Notes: generated by a model not told the origin, from the sequence alone. A stretch of DNA of 64,000 nucleotides from an uncultured Eubacteriales bacterium (GCA_934474225.1 CAKSLU010000007.1:1-64000), one strand, 5' to 3'; positions 43,000-52,590 are shown, counted from the first letter of the stretch. Numbers and translations are program-made.

Positions 43000-44415
43000 A
43001 TGAGAAAAACCAAAATTGTCTGCACCATCGGTCCCGCCTGCTCGGATGAAAATACACTCACCGAAATGTGCCGCGCCGGCATGAATGTCGCGCGCCTCAA
43101 CTTCTCGCACGGCACGCACGAGGACCATCTCGCCCACATTGAAAAGCTGAAGCGCATTCGCGAGAAGCTGAAGCTGCCGATTGCGATTCTGCTTGACACC
43201 AAGGGGCCGGAATACCGCATCCGCACCTTCAAGGACGGCAAGGTCACCCTCGCCGAGGGCGACACCTTCACCTTCACCACCGACGAGAGCGTCATCGGCG
43301 ACGAGACCTGCGTTGCCGTCAGCTATGCCGGGCTTGCCGACGACCTCGAACCGGGCGACATCATCCTGCTCAACAACGGGCTTCTCGCCTTCCGCGTGAC
43401 GGAAATCCGCGGCGGCGAGGTCGTCACCACCGTGACGACGGGCGGCGAACTCTCCGACCGCAAGAGCATGAGTTTCCCCGGCAAGGTGTTAAACCAGGTC
43501 TACCTCAGCGAGCAGGACAAGGACGACATCCGCTTCGGCCTCGAAAACGGCGTTGATTTCATCGCCTGCTCCTTCGTCTCCTGCCGCCAGGACCTCATCG
43601 ACGTGAAGAACTTCCTGCGCGAATGCGGGGACGACTCTACCGAGCTGATTGCCAAAATCGAGAACCGCGCGGGCATTGAAAATATCGAAGAAATCTGCGA
43701 AGAATGCTCCGGCATCATGATTGGCCGCGGCGACATGGGCGTGGAAATTCCGTTTGAGGAGCTGCCCTCGATTCAGAAGCAGCTGATCACCAACTGCCGC
43801 CTGCTTGGCAAGCGGGTAATCACCGCCACCGAGATGCTGGAATCCATGATTCACAACATCCGCCCGACCCGCGCCGAGATCTCGGATGTGGCAAACGCCG
43901 TCTACGACGGCACCAGCGCCGTGATGCTCTCGGGCGAGACCGCCGCGGGCAAGTACCCGGTGGAGACCGTCGCCACGATGGCGCGCATCGCCGCCGCGGC
44001 GGAGGAAGGCATCGAATACGACCGCCGCTACCGCACCTATGAATTCAAAATCAAGAACACGGTGGATGCGATTTCGCACGCCACCTGCGGCATGGCAATC
44101 GACATCGGCGCAAAGGCGATTGCGGTCTGCTCGCTCTCGGGCATGACGGCGCGCATGGTCTCGCGCTTCCGCTCGCCGGTGGACATCCTCGGCGTGACGA
44201 CCAGCGAGAAGACCTTCCGCAAGCTCGCCCTCTCCTGGGGTGTGACGCCGGTGCTCTGCGAGCCGCTGAACTCGACCGATGTGCTCTTCTACCGTGCAAA
44301 GCAGCTTGCCAAAGAGGCGTTTGACCTGCGCTGCGGCGACCTTATCGTGATTACCGGCGGCATCACCAACGGCCATTCCGGCAACACGGATTTGATTAAG
44401 GTAGAGAAGATATAA
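43000..44415 (+). CDS. pyk: Pyruvate kinase
   Basis: A 471-residue pyruvate kinase, the ATP-forming last step of glycolysis. MRKTKIVCTIGPACS is the classical start; FSHGTHEDH, LLDTKGPEYR, KIENRAGIENIEEI, MIGRGDMGVEIPFE and TATEMLESMIHN-RPTRAE are all present, with a full C-terminal allosteric domain (from about residue 350). The extra PEP-utiliser domain found in some Bacilli is absent. The ATG at 43000 follows AAGGAG; the frame runs further upstream inside the PAP2 gene and that extension is rejected. Confidence 0.97.
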   Translation: MRKTKIVCTIGPACSDENTLTEMCRAGMNVARLNFSHGTHEDHLAHIEKLKRIREKLKLPIAILLDTKGPEYRIRTFKDGKVTLAEGDTFTFTTDESVIGDETCVAVSYAGLADDLEPGDIILLNNGLLAFRVTEIRGGEVVTTVTTGGELSDRKSMSFPGKVLNQVYLSEQDKDDIRFGLENGVDFIACSFVSCRQDLIDVKNFLRECGDDSTELIAKIENRAGIENIEEICEECSGIMIGRGDMGVEIPFEELPSIQKQLITNCRLLGKRVITATEMLESMIHNIRPTRAEISDVANAVYDGTSAVMLSGETAAGKYPVETVATMARIAAAAEEGIEYDRRYRTYEFKIKNTVDAISHATCGMAIDIGAKAIAVCSLSGMTARMVSRFRSPVDILGVTTSEKTFRKLALSWGVTPVLCEPLNSTDVLFYRAKQLAKEAFDLRCGDLIVITGGITNGHSGNTDLIKVEKI

Positions 44416-44448
44416 AGGGAAACGAACCGATACCTGCATGTTTCCGCT

Positions 44449-44681
44449 ATTCCGTAGGGGCGACCATCGGTCGCCCGCCTGCACGATGGCAAAAGCGGGC
44501 GACCAATGGTCGCCCCTACGGTTTGTGCGGAGGTTTATGCATACCTGTAGGGACCGGCGTCATTTTCGGCTCCCCTGTGTAAGGGGAGCAGTCACCGTCA
44601 GGTGACTGAGGGGTTGTATCTTTACTCTGTAACAATCCCTCCGCCGTCATTCGACGGCACCTCCCTTTACACAAGGGAGGC
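44449..44681. repeat. Type B units and complete type A element
   Basis: Two opposed GGGCGACC hairpins (44456-44520), a GTAGGGACCGGCGTC unit (44546-44560), then a complete A element (44568-44681, with a CACCGTCAGGTG second hairpin). They fill the 306 bases between pyk and the stalk-like protein gene. No terminator with a T run was seen after pyk. Confidence 0.83.
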
Positions 44682-44721
44682 TTTTCCCCCCCCACATTTT
44701 CTACGAAAGGACGGTGCCCCC

Positions 44722-45792
44722 ATGAAACGGTTTCTGCGCGCGGCGGCGCTGCTCCTTGCCGCGCTGTGCTGCCTGCTGCCGCTGGCGGCGGCGGAACGCG
44801 CCTCGCTCTATGTCGGCGACGACGCCTACCGCGGCGACTCACTCTCCCCCTTTATCGAATCGGATGGCAAACAACTCGTGTCCCTCGCCGCCTTCGGCGA
44901 ATTTGACGCACTTACACTCACCGTGTCCGAATCGCTCGGCGCGGCGCTGCTCGAGGGCGCGGACGGCGTGTACCTCTCCGTGAGCCTCAGTCGTGGGGAA
45001 TGCCTCGACGAGGCGGGCGAAATCCGCGAAATCGCGCTCTACCGCTACGACGGCGAACTCTATGTCGAGCCTAACGTCCTCTGCGAAAAATTCGGCATCA
45101 CTTTTGAGACCGCCTACGCCGCCGACGGCTATCTGCGCGCGCGGCTGACCGACGGCAGCGAAAGCATGACCTTTCCCGAGCTGCTTGCCGCCTATGACGC
45201 GGGCGGCGGCGACGCCAAGGTCAACCTGACCCGCATCACGGGGCGCACGATGGACGGCACTTTTCTGCACCCCATTTTCTTAAACCCGCGCGCCGCCATT
45301 GTGCCGGGGCTCATCCGCCTGCTGGGCGGACACAGCGCGACCTTTGCGCTCGACCCCGCCGACATCGGCGCCTACCGCGAGGTGCTGCCGCTGATTTACG
45401 CATCGGGGCACACTGTCGCCTACTATGCGGACGATGCGGCGCTCCGCGCACCCGCCGCCTTTGCGGCGGAAATGGACAGCGCCAACGACACGCTGTTTGC
45501 CCTGCTCGGCAAGACGACGCGCATCTTTGTCTCCACCGAACTGGCAAGCACGCTGCCGCACATCGACGGCTACTTCGGCAAGGCGTGCCGCATGAACCTC
45601 GTCGCGGACGACCTTTCGAGTGAGCGCATGACGAACATGGCGCTTGCCGAGTCGCCGAGCAACGGCATCTTCAACTTCTCGCTCTCGACCGACGCGGACA
45701 CCCGTGCGCTCTACAGCGGCTTTTTCAAAAAATTCGACACTTACAAGGCGCTGCGCTCCATGCCCCTGCATGAAGCCGGTGCGGCGCAGTAA
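44722..45792 (+). CDS. Secreted or membrane-anchored stalk-like protein upstream of walR
   Basis: A 356-residue protein. A signal peptide covers about residues 1-23 (MKRFLRAAALLLAALCC start, LAAAE end). The first half resembles copper-amine-oxidase-N-like stalk domains (residues 35-140). The second half (LGGHSATFALDPADIGAYREVLPLIYASGH) faintly resembles polysaccharide deacetylases but without visible metal ligands. GAAAGGA precedes the ATG. It lies 23 bases before the response regulator, so it is probably an extracytoplasmic input or wall-linked partner of that system. Function not assigned. Confidence 0.7.
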   Translation: MKRFLRAAALLLAALCCLLPLAAAERASLYVGDDAYRGDSLSPFIESDGKQLVSLAAFGEFDALTLTVSESLGAALLEGADGVYLSVSLSRGECLDEAGEIREIALYRYDGELYVEPNVLCEKFGITFETAYAADGYLRARLTDGSESMTFPELLAAYDAGGGDAKVNLTRITGRTMDGTFLHPIFLNPRAAIVPGLIRLLGGHSATFALDPADIGAYREVLPLIYASGHTVAYYADDAALRAPAAFAAEMDSANDTLFALLGKTTRIFVSTELASTLPHIDGYFGKACRMNLVADDLSSERMTNMALAESPSNGIFNFSLSTDADTRALYSGFFKKFDTYKALRSMPLHEAGAAQ

Positions 45793-45815
45793 CCTCTGCC
45801 GGAAAGGACAAACGA

Positions 45816-46517
45816 ATGGGACTCGAAAAAAGACGCATCCTCATCGTGGAGGACGAAAAAAACATCGCGATGCTGCTCTCCTTCAACCTCGGGCGCGCCG
45901 GCTTTGACACCGATGTTGCCGAGGACGGCGAAGTCGGACTGCGCAAGGCGCTCTCCGACAAATTTGACATCGTGCTGCTCGACATCATGCTGCCGAAACT
46001 GGACGGCTTCAAGGTGCTGGAAGGCATCCGCACACGCAGCGATGTGCCGGTGATTATGGTGACGGCGCGCGACGACGAAAAGGACAAGATTCTCGGGCTT
46101 GAGAACGGCGCGGACGACTACATCACCAAGCCCTTCTCGATGAACGAGGTCATTGCGCGCATCCGCGCCAACATCCGCCGCCACAAGGACGAGGTGGTCG
46201 GCGGCGCGGCGGACGACGGTGTGCTGTCGGTGCGCGGGCTGTCGATCGACAAGAGCCGCTATGCGGCGCGGCGCGGCGATGTGGAGCTGGAACTGTCGAA
46301 AAAGGAATACGAGCTCCTGCTCTTTTTGATGCAGAACCCCGGCGTGCCCTTCTCGCGCGAAGATTTACTTGAAAAGGTGTGGGGCTACGGCGACTTCCTC
46401 GGCGATGTCAACACGGTGGATGTGACGGTCTCCCGCCTGCGCAAGAAGCTGGAGCGCGACCCGTCAAACCCCGAATACCTCATCACCAAGCGCGGCGTCG
46501 GCTACTACATCCAGTAA
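45816..46517 (+). CDS. walR: OmpR/PhoB-family response regulator, WalR type
   Basis: A 233-residue regulator. The receiver domain has the acidic pair EDE near residue 11, the phospho-acceptor Asp in VLLDIMLPK near 56, Thr in VTARDDE and Lys in DYITKPFS. The C-terminal winged helix (about 135-233) ends NTVDVTVSRLRKKLERDPSNPEYLITKRGVGYYIQ. With the histidine kinase and YycH/YycI-like genes downstream it is best read as WalR (YycF), which controls wall hydrolase genes; a PhoP-type role cannot be excluded. Confidence 0.9.
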   Translation: MGLEKRRILIVEDEKNIAMLLSFNLGRAGFDTDVAEDGEVGLRKALSDKFDIVLLDIMLPKLDGFKVLEGIRTRSDVPVIMVTARDDEKDKILGLENGADDYITKPFSMNEVIARIRANIRRHKDEVVGGAADDGVLSVRGLSIDKSRYAARRGDVELELSKKEYELLLFLMQNPGVPFSREDLLEKVWGYGDFLGDVNTVDVTVSRLRKKLERDPSNPEYLITKRGVGYYIQ

Positions 46518-46529
46518 GGCGGGGCGGCT

Positions 46530-48308
46530 ATGTACAGAGGTCTGTATTTCAAGATCATCCTGATCCTCGTCATCTTCATTCTGATCGTCATGAGCGTGGT
46601 GGGCGCGGTGCTCATCAGCAGCGTGCTGGGCTATTACAACGACCAGTTTTCGTCCTGCATGGCGCAAAACCTTGAGGGCGACGCACAGCTGCGGCAATAT
46701 CTTGAGGCCGCGATGGCCGACGGGGACGCGGACTTTGCCGCGAAGCAGAAGTCCATCCTCGCCTCCTACGCCTCGCGCCTCGGCATCGACGACTACCGCA
46801 ACTATTACATCCTCGATGCGGACGGCGGCTTTCTCGACGGCAGCGACACGGCGGGCGGCGAAGCCCTCGCCGAGACGCCCAACCTCGTCGCCGCGATAAA
46901 CGGCCGCCTCGGCAGCGAGAACACCGCCGGCAGCGACTACGCGGACTATGCGCTCCCGCTCACGGTCGGCGACACCTCCTGCATCATCTATCTGCGTGAC
47001 ACGCAGGACGAGCTGCACGAGATCAACTGGATGCTGTTCTCCATCATTTTGCAGGCGCTGTTTGTCGGCCTGCTCATCGCGATTCTGCTCTCCTTCTTCC
47101 TCGCCCGCGCAATCTCCATGCCGCTGTCCCGCCTGACCGAGGGCGTGCAGCGCGTGGCAAAGGGCGACTTCAAGGACAAGATCAGCGTGCATTCCAATGA
47201 TGAAATCGGCGTGCTGACCGAAAACTTCAACACGATGAGCCGCATGCTGGAAGAAAACCTCGACGAAATCAACGGCGAGCGCGAAAAGCTGGAGACCGTG
47301 CTGTCCTGCCTCAAGGACGCGGTCATCACCTTCGGGCAAGACGGCAAACCGCTGCAAATCAACCGCGCGGCGACGGATCTGTTTGCCGACGCAAAGCGCG
47401 AAGAGCTGACGCTGGACTACATCTTCAGCCTCTTGCACTATGAGAGCGGCGGCATCGATATTTCGCTGGACGACGGCGGCGATGTGCCCGCCGTGCGCTA
47501 CAAGGGCAAGGTCTACGAGCTGTATTTCGGCAACATCCGCTATCGCGACGCGACCAGCATGCGCGAGGGCGTGATTCTCGTCATCCACGATGTCACGCAG
47601 AGCTATGAGCTGGACCGCAGCCGCCGCGAATTTGTCGCCAACGCCTCGCACGAACTGCGCACGCCGCTGACCACCATCAAGATGGTCATCGAGGCGCTGT
47701 CCGCCGACGAGGGCGTGACGAAAAACGAGATGAACAAGAGCTTCCTCGACATGGCGGAGACCGAGAGCACGCGCATGGAGCTGCTCATCAAAAACCTGCT
47801 CACGCTCTCCCAGCTCGACAGCAAGACCATGAACTTCAATGTGCGCGAATTTGACCTCGAAGAGTCGCTTGCCTACCTTGCAAAGTCGCTGGCGGTCAAC
47901 GCCTCGGCGCATGGGCACAAGCTGACCTTTGACGGCGCGTATGACCCCGTGGTGATTCGCGGCGACAAGATTCGCATCGAGCAGATTCTCATCAACATCA
48001 CCTCCAACGCCATCAAGTACACGCCGGACGGCGGCAGAATCAGTCTGCGCCTGCGTGACATTGGCGACGCCGCCGAAGTCAGCATCACGGACAACGGCGT
48101 GGGCATCCCCGAGGAGGACATTCCGCACCTGTTTGAGCGGTTCTACCGCGTAGAAAAGGCGCGGTCGAGCGACAAGGGCGGCACCGGCCTCGGGCTTGCG
48201 ATTGCGAAGGAATTTGCCGCCGCGCACGGCGGCGACATCCGCGTTTCCAGCATCGTCAGCAAGGGGACAACCTTTACCGTGACCTTGCCGAAGCAGGGGA
48301 AGCTGTAA
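46530..48308 (+). CDS. walK: Sensor histidine kinase, WalK type
   Basis: A 592-residue membrane kinase. TM1 covers about residues 9-31, an extracellular loop to about 165, then TM2 to about 190. A HAMP domain follows (PLSRLTEGVQRVAKGDFKDKI), then PAS (about 255-350). The phospho-acceptor His is in NASHELRTPLTTIKM, and the ATPase boxes are N (ITSNAIKYTPDGG), G1 (DNGVGIPEEDI) and G2 (GTGLGLAIAKE). HAMP-PAS-HisKA-HATPase is the WalK layout. It starts 12 bases after walR. A repeat cluster separates it from the yycH-like gene. Confidence 0.92.
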   Translation: MYRGLYFKIILILVIFILIVMSVVGAVLISSVLGYYNDQFSSCMAQNLEGDAQLRQYLEAAMADGDADFAAKQKSILASYASRLGIDDYRNYYILDADGGFLDGSDTAGGEALAETPNLVAAINGRLGSENTAGSDYADYALPLTVGDTSCIIYLRDTQDELHEINWMLFSIILQALFVGLLIAILLSFFLARAISMPLSRLTEGVQRVAKGDFKDKISVHSNDEIGVLTENFNTMSRMLEENLDEINGEREKLETVLSCLKDAVITFGQDGKPLQINRAATDLFADAKREELTLDYIFSLLHYESGGIDISLDDGGDVPAVRYKGKVYELYFGNIRYRDATSMREGVILVIHDVTQSYELDRSRREFVANASHELRTPLTTIKMVIEALSADEGVTKNEMNKSFLDMAETESTRMELLIKNLLTLSQLDSKTMNFNVREFDLEESLAYLAKSLAVNASAHGHKLTFDGAYDPVVIRGDKIRIEQILINITSNAIKYTPDGGRISLRLRDIGDAAEVSITDNGVGIPEEDIPHLFERFYRVEKARSSDKGGTGLGLAIAKEFAAAHGGDIRVSSIVSKGTTFTVTLPKQGKL

Positions 48309-48318
48309 AAAATCAATG

Positions 48319-48701
48319 TATACCGGTAGGGGTCGGCGCCTCGACGACCCGCACCAACCAAAGCAAAAACGGACCGTCGAGGACGCCGGTCCCTACAAAA
48401 GTTACATCGGTACGGTTGCGGGCGACGGGTGGTCGCCCCTACGGTAATGTGGGGACTGTGTACACACCGTAGGGCGGGGGCTTGCTCCCGCCGCTCTATC
48501 TGAGCCTCCCCCCCGGCAAAGGGAGGTGTCATGCGAAGCATGACGGAGGGATTGTTGCATGGCAAAGAAACAACCCCTCAGTCACCTATCGCCAGGATGT
48601 TTTTCGGTTTCGCTCGCGAAATCGTCGGTGTTCAGCCGACGAAGAAAAACTCCGCGAGACGCATCGCGTCTCGTACAGCTCACCCCTTGCACAGGGGAGC
48701 C
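48319..48701. repeat. Repeat cluster with an inverted A element carrying the E insert
   Basis: Type B units (48325-48350, 48370-48400, 48418-48442, 48461-48495) precede a type A element in the opposite orientation (48504-48701). That element is interrupted by the type E insert (about 48594-48690, with CAGGATG at its left edge). The cluster fills the gap between walK and the yycH-like gene. Confidence 0.83.
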
Positions 48702-48735
48702 GAAATCCCCCACAACATCTGAAAGGAGAACGGCC

Positions 48736-50121
48736 ATGGAAAAATTCAAGACCATCCTGCTTGCATGCCTGACCGTTCTCATGCTGACGGCGGCGGGCAT
48801 CTACATCGGCGGCTCCCAGTTCACGCACACCGGCGCGGCGGCAAGCCGCACGGCGCTGCCGGACGGCGCGGTGCGTGCCGGGGCGGACGCCCCCGATATG
48901 CGCACGCTTGCCGATGCGGGGCTGCTCGCCCCCACCGCCGTGGTTGTTTCCGCTGCGGGGACGACGGCGGGCGCCTTTGCAGGCGACATCCCGGATACGG
49001 TGACGGCGCTTGCCTACCCGCTGATTCACCAGGCGCTTGCCGCCGACGCGACGCTGACGGCAACCGATTTTGCCGCCGTGACCGCTGCCGCAGCGGGCGA
49101 CTGCATCTATCTGCAATTTGCGGGCGCACTGCCCTACCAGCTGCTCTATGCGCTGACCGGCGACATCGAAAAGGCGGCGGCAGCCGACCGCGCGCTAAGC
49201 GCCGACACCCTGCTCCTCGCCTTTGACGAGGACGGCACGGGCAGGCTCTATCTCACGGACGGCACGAACTGCGCCGCATCGGACAAGCCCGTATCGGTGC
49301 GCGCAGGCGCACTCGCGGCGCTGACCGGCAGCGACGCGCTGACCGCGGCATATTTTGCGGACAACCTTGTCCCCGTCGGGGAAACCGCCGTGACCGCCGC
49401 GCCCATCGCCGTCGCGGACGGCACTTCTCACCCCCTGTCTGCCGACGCGGGGCGTGCGCTGCTCTCGCTCTTCGCCTTCAATCCCGACCGCCACCGGCTG
49501 TCTGCGCAGGCCATCGTAGAGCCGCACGGCAGCCTCTCCGTCACCACTGCACGCATCGGCTTTGCGGCTTCGCGGGACGGCGGCATCCCGATTGCATCCT
49601 TTCTCGAGGGCAAAAAGGACGCGCGCGACATCGGCATCTACGATATTCTCACGGCAGCAGCGGCGTTTGCCGACCGGCTGCGCGAAATTGACGGCGCGAG
49701 TTTCGGCGGCGCAGCAGCGCCGTTTTTGCAGCATTTTTACAAGGACGGCGACGGCTACACCGTCGCATTCGGTCTGCTCTATGACGGCATTCCGCTCGGC
49801 GGCGACGCCGTGCCGGCCTTTCTTTCGCTGACGGCGTCCGGCGGCATGTTCACCGCCGCAGAGGTCCGTCGCCTCAGCGTCTCGCGCGCCGGGGCGGGGC
49901 TGACGCTCTTCCCCGCCGCCTGGCAGTATGCGACCGCGGCGCAAAACGCGGGCGAAGGCGGGCTGCACAGCCTGCGGCTGCTCTACGCCCCGGACGCGCT
50001 CCCGACCGCCGCATGCGATGCGGCATGGTACTGCGACCGCGCTCCCTACACGGCGGCAAAGGCAGCCGTGCAGATGACCTATGCTATACCGGCAGAGACG
50101 GAAAGCGGGGCGGAAAAGTGA
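48736..50121 (+). CDS. YycH-like membrane-anchored protein
   Basis: A 461-residue protein with one N-terminal membrane segment (about residues 8-26) and a large extracytoplasmic region very rich in Ala and Asp. Sequence alone is not diagnostic. Identity is inferred from order (walR-walK-yycH-yycI), topology and length, all as in B. subtilis YycH (about 455 residues), which restrains WalK. The ATG at 48736 has GAAAGGAG upstream. Its stop overlaps the next gene by four bases. Confidence 0.7.
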   Translation: MEKFKTILLACLTVLMLTAAGIYIGGSQFTHTGAAASRTALPDGAVRAGADAPDMRTLADAGLLAPTAVVVSAAGTTAGAFAGDIPDTVTALAYPLIHQALAADATLTATDFAAVTAAAAGDCIYLQFAGALPYQLLYALTGDIEKAAAADRALSADTLLLAFDEDGTGRLYLTDGTNCAASDKPVSVRAGALAALTGSDALTAAYFADNLVPVGETAVTAAPIAVADGTSHPLSADAGRALLSLFAFNPDRHRLSAQAIVEPHGSLSVTTARIGFAASRDGGIPIASFLEGKKDARDIGIYDILTAAAAFADRLREIDGASFGGAAAPFLQHFYKDGDGYTVAFGLLYDGIPLGGDAVPAFLSLTASGGMFTAAEVRRLSVSRAGAGLTLFPAAWQYATAAQNAGEGGLHSLRLLYAPDALPTAACDAAWYCDRAPYTAAKAAVQMTYAIPAETESGAEK

Positions 50122-50975
50122 ACTGGAAGTACATCAAGAGTTTTCTCATCCTGCTTGTCGTCCTTGTAGATATCCTGCTCGTCAAATTCTGCTACGACTA
50201 CTACATGGCGCGCGAGTTTACCGCGCGCGAGACGGCGGAGGACGCCGTCGCCGTGCTGCAAGCCGGCGGCATCGAAGTCTCCGCCGACCTGCTTGCCGTG
50301 CGGGCGGACAGCGCGCCCGCGCGCCGCTGCGCCTACACGCGCGAGGACTATGCGCGCCTCGTGTTCGGGATTCTCTGCGGCAAGGACGCGGACGGTTTCT
50401 TTCTCCTGCCGGACGGCATCCGCGCCGTGACGGCGGACGGCGATGTCGCCCGCCTCGGCTACGACTTCTCGCTCGAATTTGTCGCCGCCGGGCGTGACGC
50501 CGCCGTTGTCGAGGCGGCGTATGCCAAAGGCTATGCCGCAACATCGGACACCGGGGCGGTGCGCCACGCGCTGGAGGGGCTTCTCGGGCTGCCCGAGGGC
50601 GCGGCAAAGAACTTCCCGGCGACCACCGCCGACGGCTATGTTTTCTTCACGCGCACCGCGGCGGCGGACGGTATTCCGCTCGCGCTCGACGACTGCGTGT
50701 TCGCCTTTCTCGGCACCGAACTGGTCTACGCGCGCGGCAGTTACCTCTTCCTCGCCACCGAGGCGGAGGACGCCGAACCTCTTTTGACCCGCATCAATAT
50801 ACTGCTTAGTGAGCGGCGGCGCGGCGCAGTGGGCACTGTGCGCGAAATTTCGCTCTGCTATGCGCCCTATGAGGACGCCGTGGAGGGAACGCTCTGGCTG
50901 TTCCCCGCCTACCGCGTGACCTATGCGGACGGCAGCGTCTCGGTCGTGCAGGCGCAAAGCGGCGAAAAATATTGA
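50118..50975 (+). CDS. YycI-like membrane-anchored protein
   Basis: A 285-residue protein starting at GTG 50118 (GTGA overlap with the preceding stop; GGCGGAAAA upstream). The N-terminus NWKYIKSFLILLVVLVDILLV is the single membrane anchor and matches the YycI N-terminal style; a soluble extracytoplasmic domain follows. With the YycH-like partner it should regulate the WalK-type kinase across the membrane. Its stop codon overlaps the -35 box of the murA promoter. Confidence 0.75.
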   Translation: MNWKYIKSFLILLVVLVDILLVKFCYDYYMAREFTARETAEDAVAVLQAGGIEVSADLLAVRADSAPARRCAYTREDYARLVFGILCGKDADGFFLLPDGIRAVTADGDVARLGYDFSLEFVAAGRDAAVVEAAYAKGYAATSDTGAVRHALEGLLGLPEGAAKNFPATTADGYVFFTRTAAADGIPLALDDCVFAFLGTELVYARGSYLFLATEAEDAEPLLTRINILLSERRRGAVGTVREISLCYAPYEDAVEGTLWLFPAYRVTYADGSVSVVQAQSGEKY

Positions 50976-51000
50976 CGATGCCCCTGCATTATGGTATACT
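50972..51000 (+). promoter_or_regulatory. Promoter of murA
   Basis: TTGACG (50972-50977), 17 bases, TATACT (50995-51000), 59 bases ahead of the murA start. The -35 overlaps the stop of the yycI-like gene, so murA has its own promoter inside the wall-stress locus. Confidence 0.7.
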
Positions 51001-51058
51001 GAATTGTTGGGCGGAAGCCCTTGTTTGCCCCACCGAATTTTCGAGAGGAATCTGAGCT

Positions 51059-52312
51059 ATGGACAAAATCATCATCAACGGCGGAACCCCGCTTGTCGGC
51101 ACAGTCGAGATCAGCGGCGCGAAAAATGCGGCGCTGCCGGTGCTCGTCGGCACGGTGCTCGTCGGCGACCGCTGCGTCATTGAAAATGTACCCGAGATTC
51201 TCGATGTGGACCTGACGCTGGAGATCCTCGAAAAGATGGGCGCCAAGGTCAAGCGTGACCACACCACGGTGGAAATTGACACGCGCTATGTACAGCCGGG
51301 GCGTTCGCCCTACGAGCTGGTCAGCCGCATGCGCGGCTCGACCTACCTCATCGGCGCGGAACTCGGCAGATTCAATTACGCGCGCGTCGGCTCGCCCGGC
51401 GGCTGCGACTTCGGCGTGCGCCCCATCGATCAGCACATCAAGAGTTTTGAGGCGCTCGGCGCCACGGTTTCGGTGCGGGGCGGCTATGTCGAGGCAAAGG
51501 CAGACGCGCTGGTCGCCGCCGAGGTCTATTTTGACATGGTTTCGGTCGGTGCAACGGTCAACGCCATCTTAGCATCGGTCTTTGCCGAAGGCACCACCGT
51601 GCTTGAAAACGCGGCGCGCGAGCCGCACATCGTCGACCTTGCCAACTTCCTCAACACCTGCGGCGCGCGCATTGTCGGCGCGGGCACGGACACCATCAAA
51701 ATCAAGGGCGTGGAAAAGCTGCACGGCTCGACCTACGCCATCATTCCCGACATGATTGAGGCAGGCACTTTCATGTGCGCCGCGGCGGCAACCGGCGGCA
51801 ATGTCAAAATCAACAATGTCATTCCGAAGCATTTGGATTCCATTTCGGCAAAGCTCACCGAGATGGGCGTTTTCGTCGAAGAACTGGACGATGCCGTGAT
51901 CGTGCGCCGCGACGGCGTGATGAAGGGCATCAATGTCAAGACGCAGCCTTACCCCGGCTTCCCCACGGATATGCAGCCGCAGATGACCGCGCTGCTCTGC
52001 TTTGCAGACGGCACAGGCCGCGTGACCGAGGGCGTGTGGGACAACCGCTTCCGCTATGTGGAGGAGCTGCGCAAGACCGGCGCCGTCATCGACATCGCAG
52101 GCAAAACGGCAACCGTCCGCGGCAGCACCGCGCTTGTCGGCGCGCCGATGCGCTCGGTCGATTTGCGTGCGGGCGCGGCGATGGTCATCATGGGGCTTGC
52201 CGCCAGCGGCAGAACCGAGATCACCGACATCCACACCATCGAGCGCGGCTATGACAACATCGTCCGCAAGCTCCGCGACCTCGGCGCGGATATCCGCAAA
52301 GTATCATACTGA
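51059..52312 (+). CDS. murA: UDP-N-acetylglucosamine 1-carboxyvinyltransferase
   Basis: A 417-residue MurA, the first committed step of peptidoglycan synthesis: enolpyruvyl transfer from PEP to UDP-GlcNAc. ISGAKNAALPVL near residue 19 is the EPSP-synthase-like start, and the catalytic Cys is in SPGGCDFGVRPID near residue 119, so it should be fosfomycin-sensitive. PTDMQPQ and the late RAGAAMVIMGLAA with YDNIVRKLRDLGADI are conserved. It ends before a terminator. Confidence 0.96.
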   Translation: MDKIIINGGTPLVGTVEISGAKNAALPVLVGTVLVGDRCVIENVPEILDVDLTLEILEKMGAKVKRDHTTVEIDTRYVQPGRSPYELVSRMRGSTYLIGAELGRFNYARVGSPGGCDFGVRPIDQHIKSFEALGATVSVRGGYVEAKADALVAAEVYFDMVSVGATVNAILASVFAEGTTVLENAAREPHIVDLANFLNTCGARIVGAGTDTIKIKGVEKLHGSTYAIIPDMIEAGTFMCAAAATGGNVKINNVIPKHLDSISAKLTEMGVFVEELDDAVIVRRDGVMKGINVKTQPYPGFPTDMQPQMTALLCFADGTGRVTEGVWDNRFRYVEELRKTGAVIDIAGKTATVRGSTALVGAPMRSVDLRAGAAMVIMGLAASGRTEITDIHTIERGYDNIVRKLRDLGADIRKVSY

Positions 52313-52324
52313 ATCAGTCGAAAA

Positions 52325-52356
52325 GAAAAAACCGCCGTTCGGCGGTTTTCTTTTTT
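52325..52356 (+). terminator. Terminator after murA
   Basis: Hairpin ACCGCC-GTTC-GGCGGT with extended A/T pairing, followed by C and six T residues, 15 bases after the stop. Confidence 0.88.
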
Positions 52357-52368
52357 GTATCGGTCATT

Positions 52369-52550
52369 TGCGGCGGGAGACAGACGGCGCCCTACGGTAT
52401 GTACACGGTTACGGCTATTCCGTAGGGGCGACCATTGGTCGCCCGCTTAACGGGGTGCGAAAACGGGCGACCAATGGTCGCCCCTACAGGTGTGTGCGCC
52501 TTTTGTGCCATCCGGTAGGGGTCGGCGCCCTCGACGACCCGCCCCAACCA
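52369..52550. repeat. Type B extragenic repeats
   Basis: GCGGGAGACAGACGGCGCCC, two opposed GGGCGACC hairpins (52423-52486), and an uninterrupted GGTAGGGGTCGGCGCCCTCGACGACCCG unit (52515-52541), the empty form of the unit interrupted at about 59935-60045. Confidence 0.82.
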
Positions 52551-52590
52551 AAGCAAAACACGGTGTGTGCGTGCCATTCGACTGCCCTGC

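Noticed and set aside
44416..44448. Possible pyk terminator (GGAAAC ... GTTTCC)
   Set aside because: The arms are short, the loop is long and there is no T run; not called.
48559..48735. N-terminal extension of the yycH-like protein, and similar peptides encoded by the E repeat at other loci
   Set aside because: The recurring peptide comes from translating the repeat; the true start at 48736 has GAAAGGAG and a membrane anchor directly after it.
50972..51000. A missing partner gene between the yycI-like gene and murA
   Set aside because: The gap is only 83 bases and is accounted for by the murA promoter and leader.
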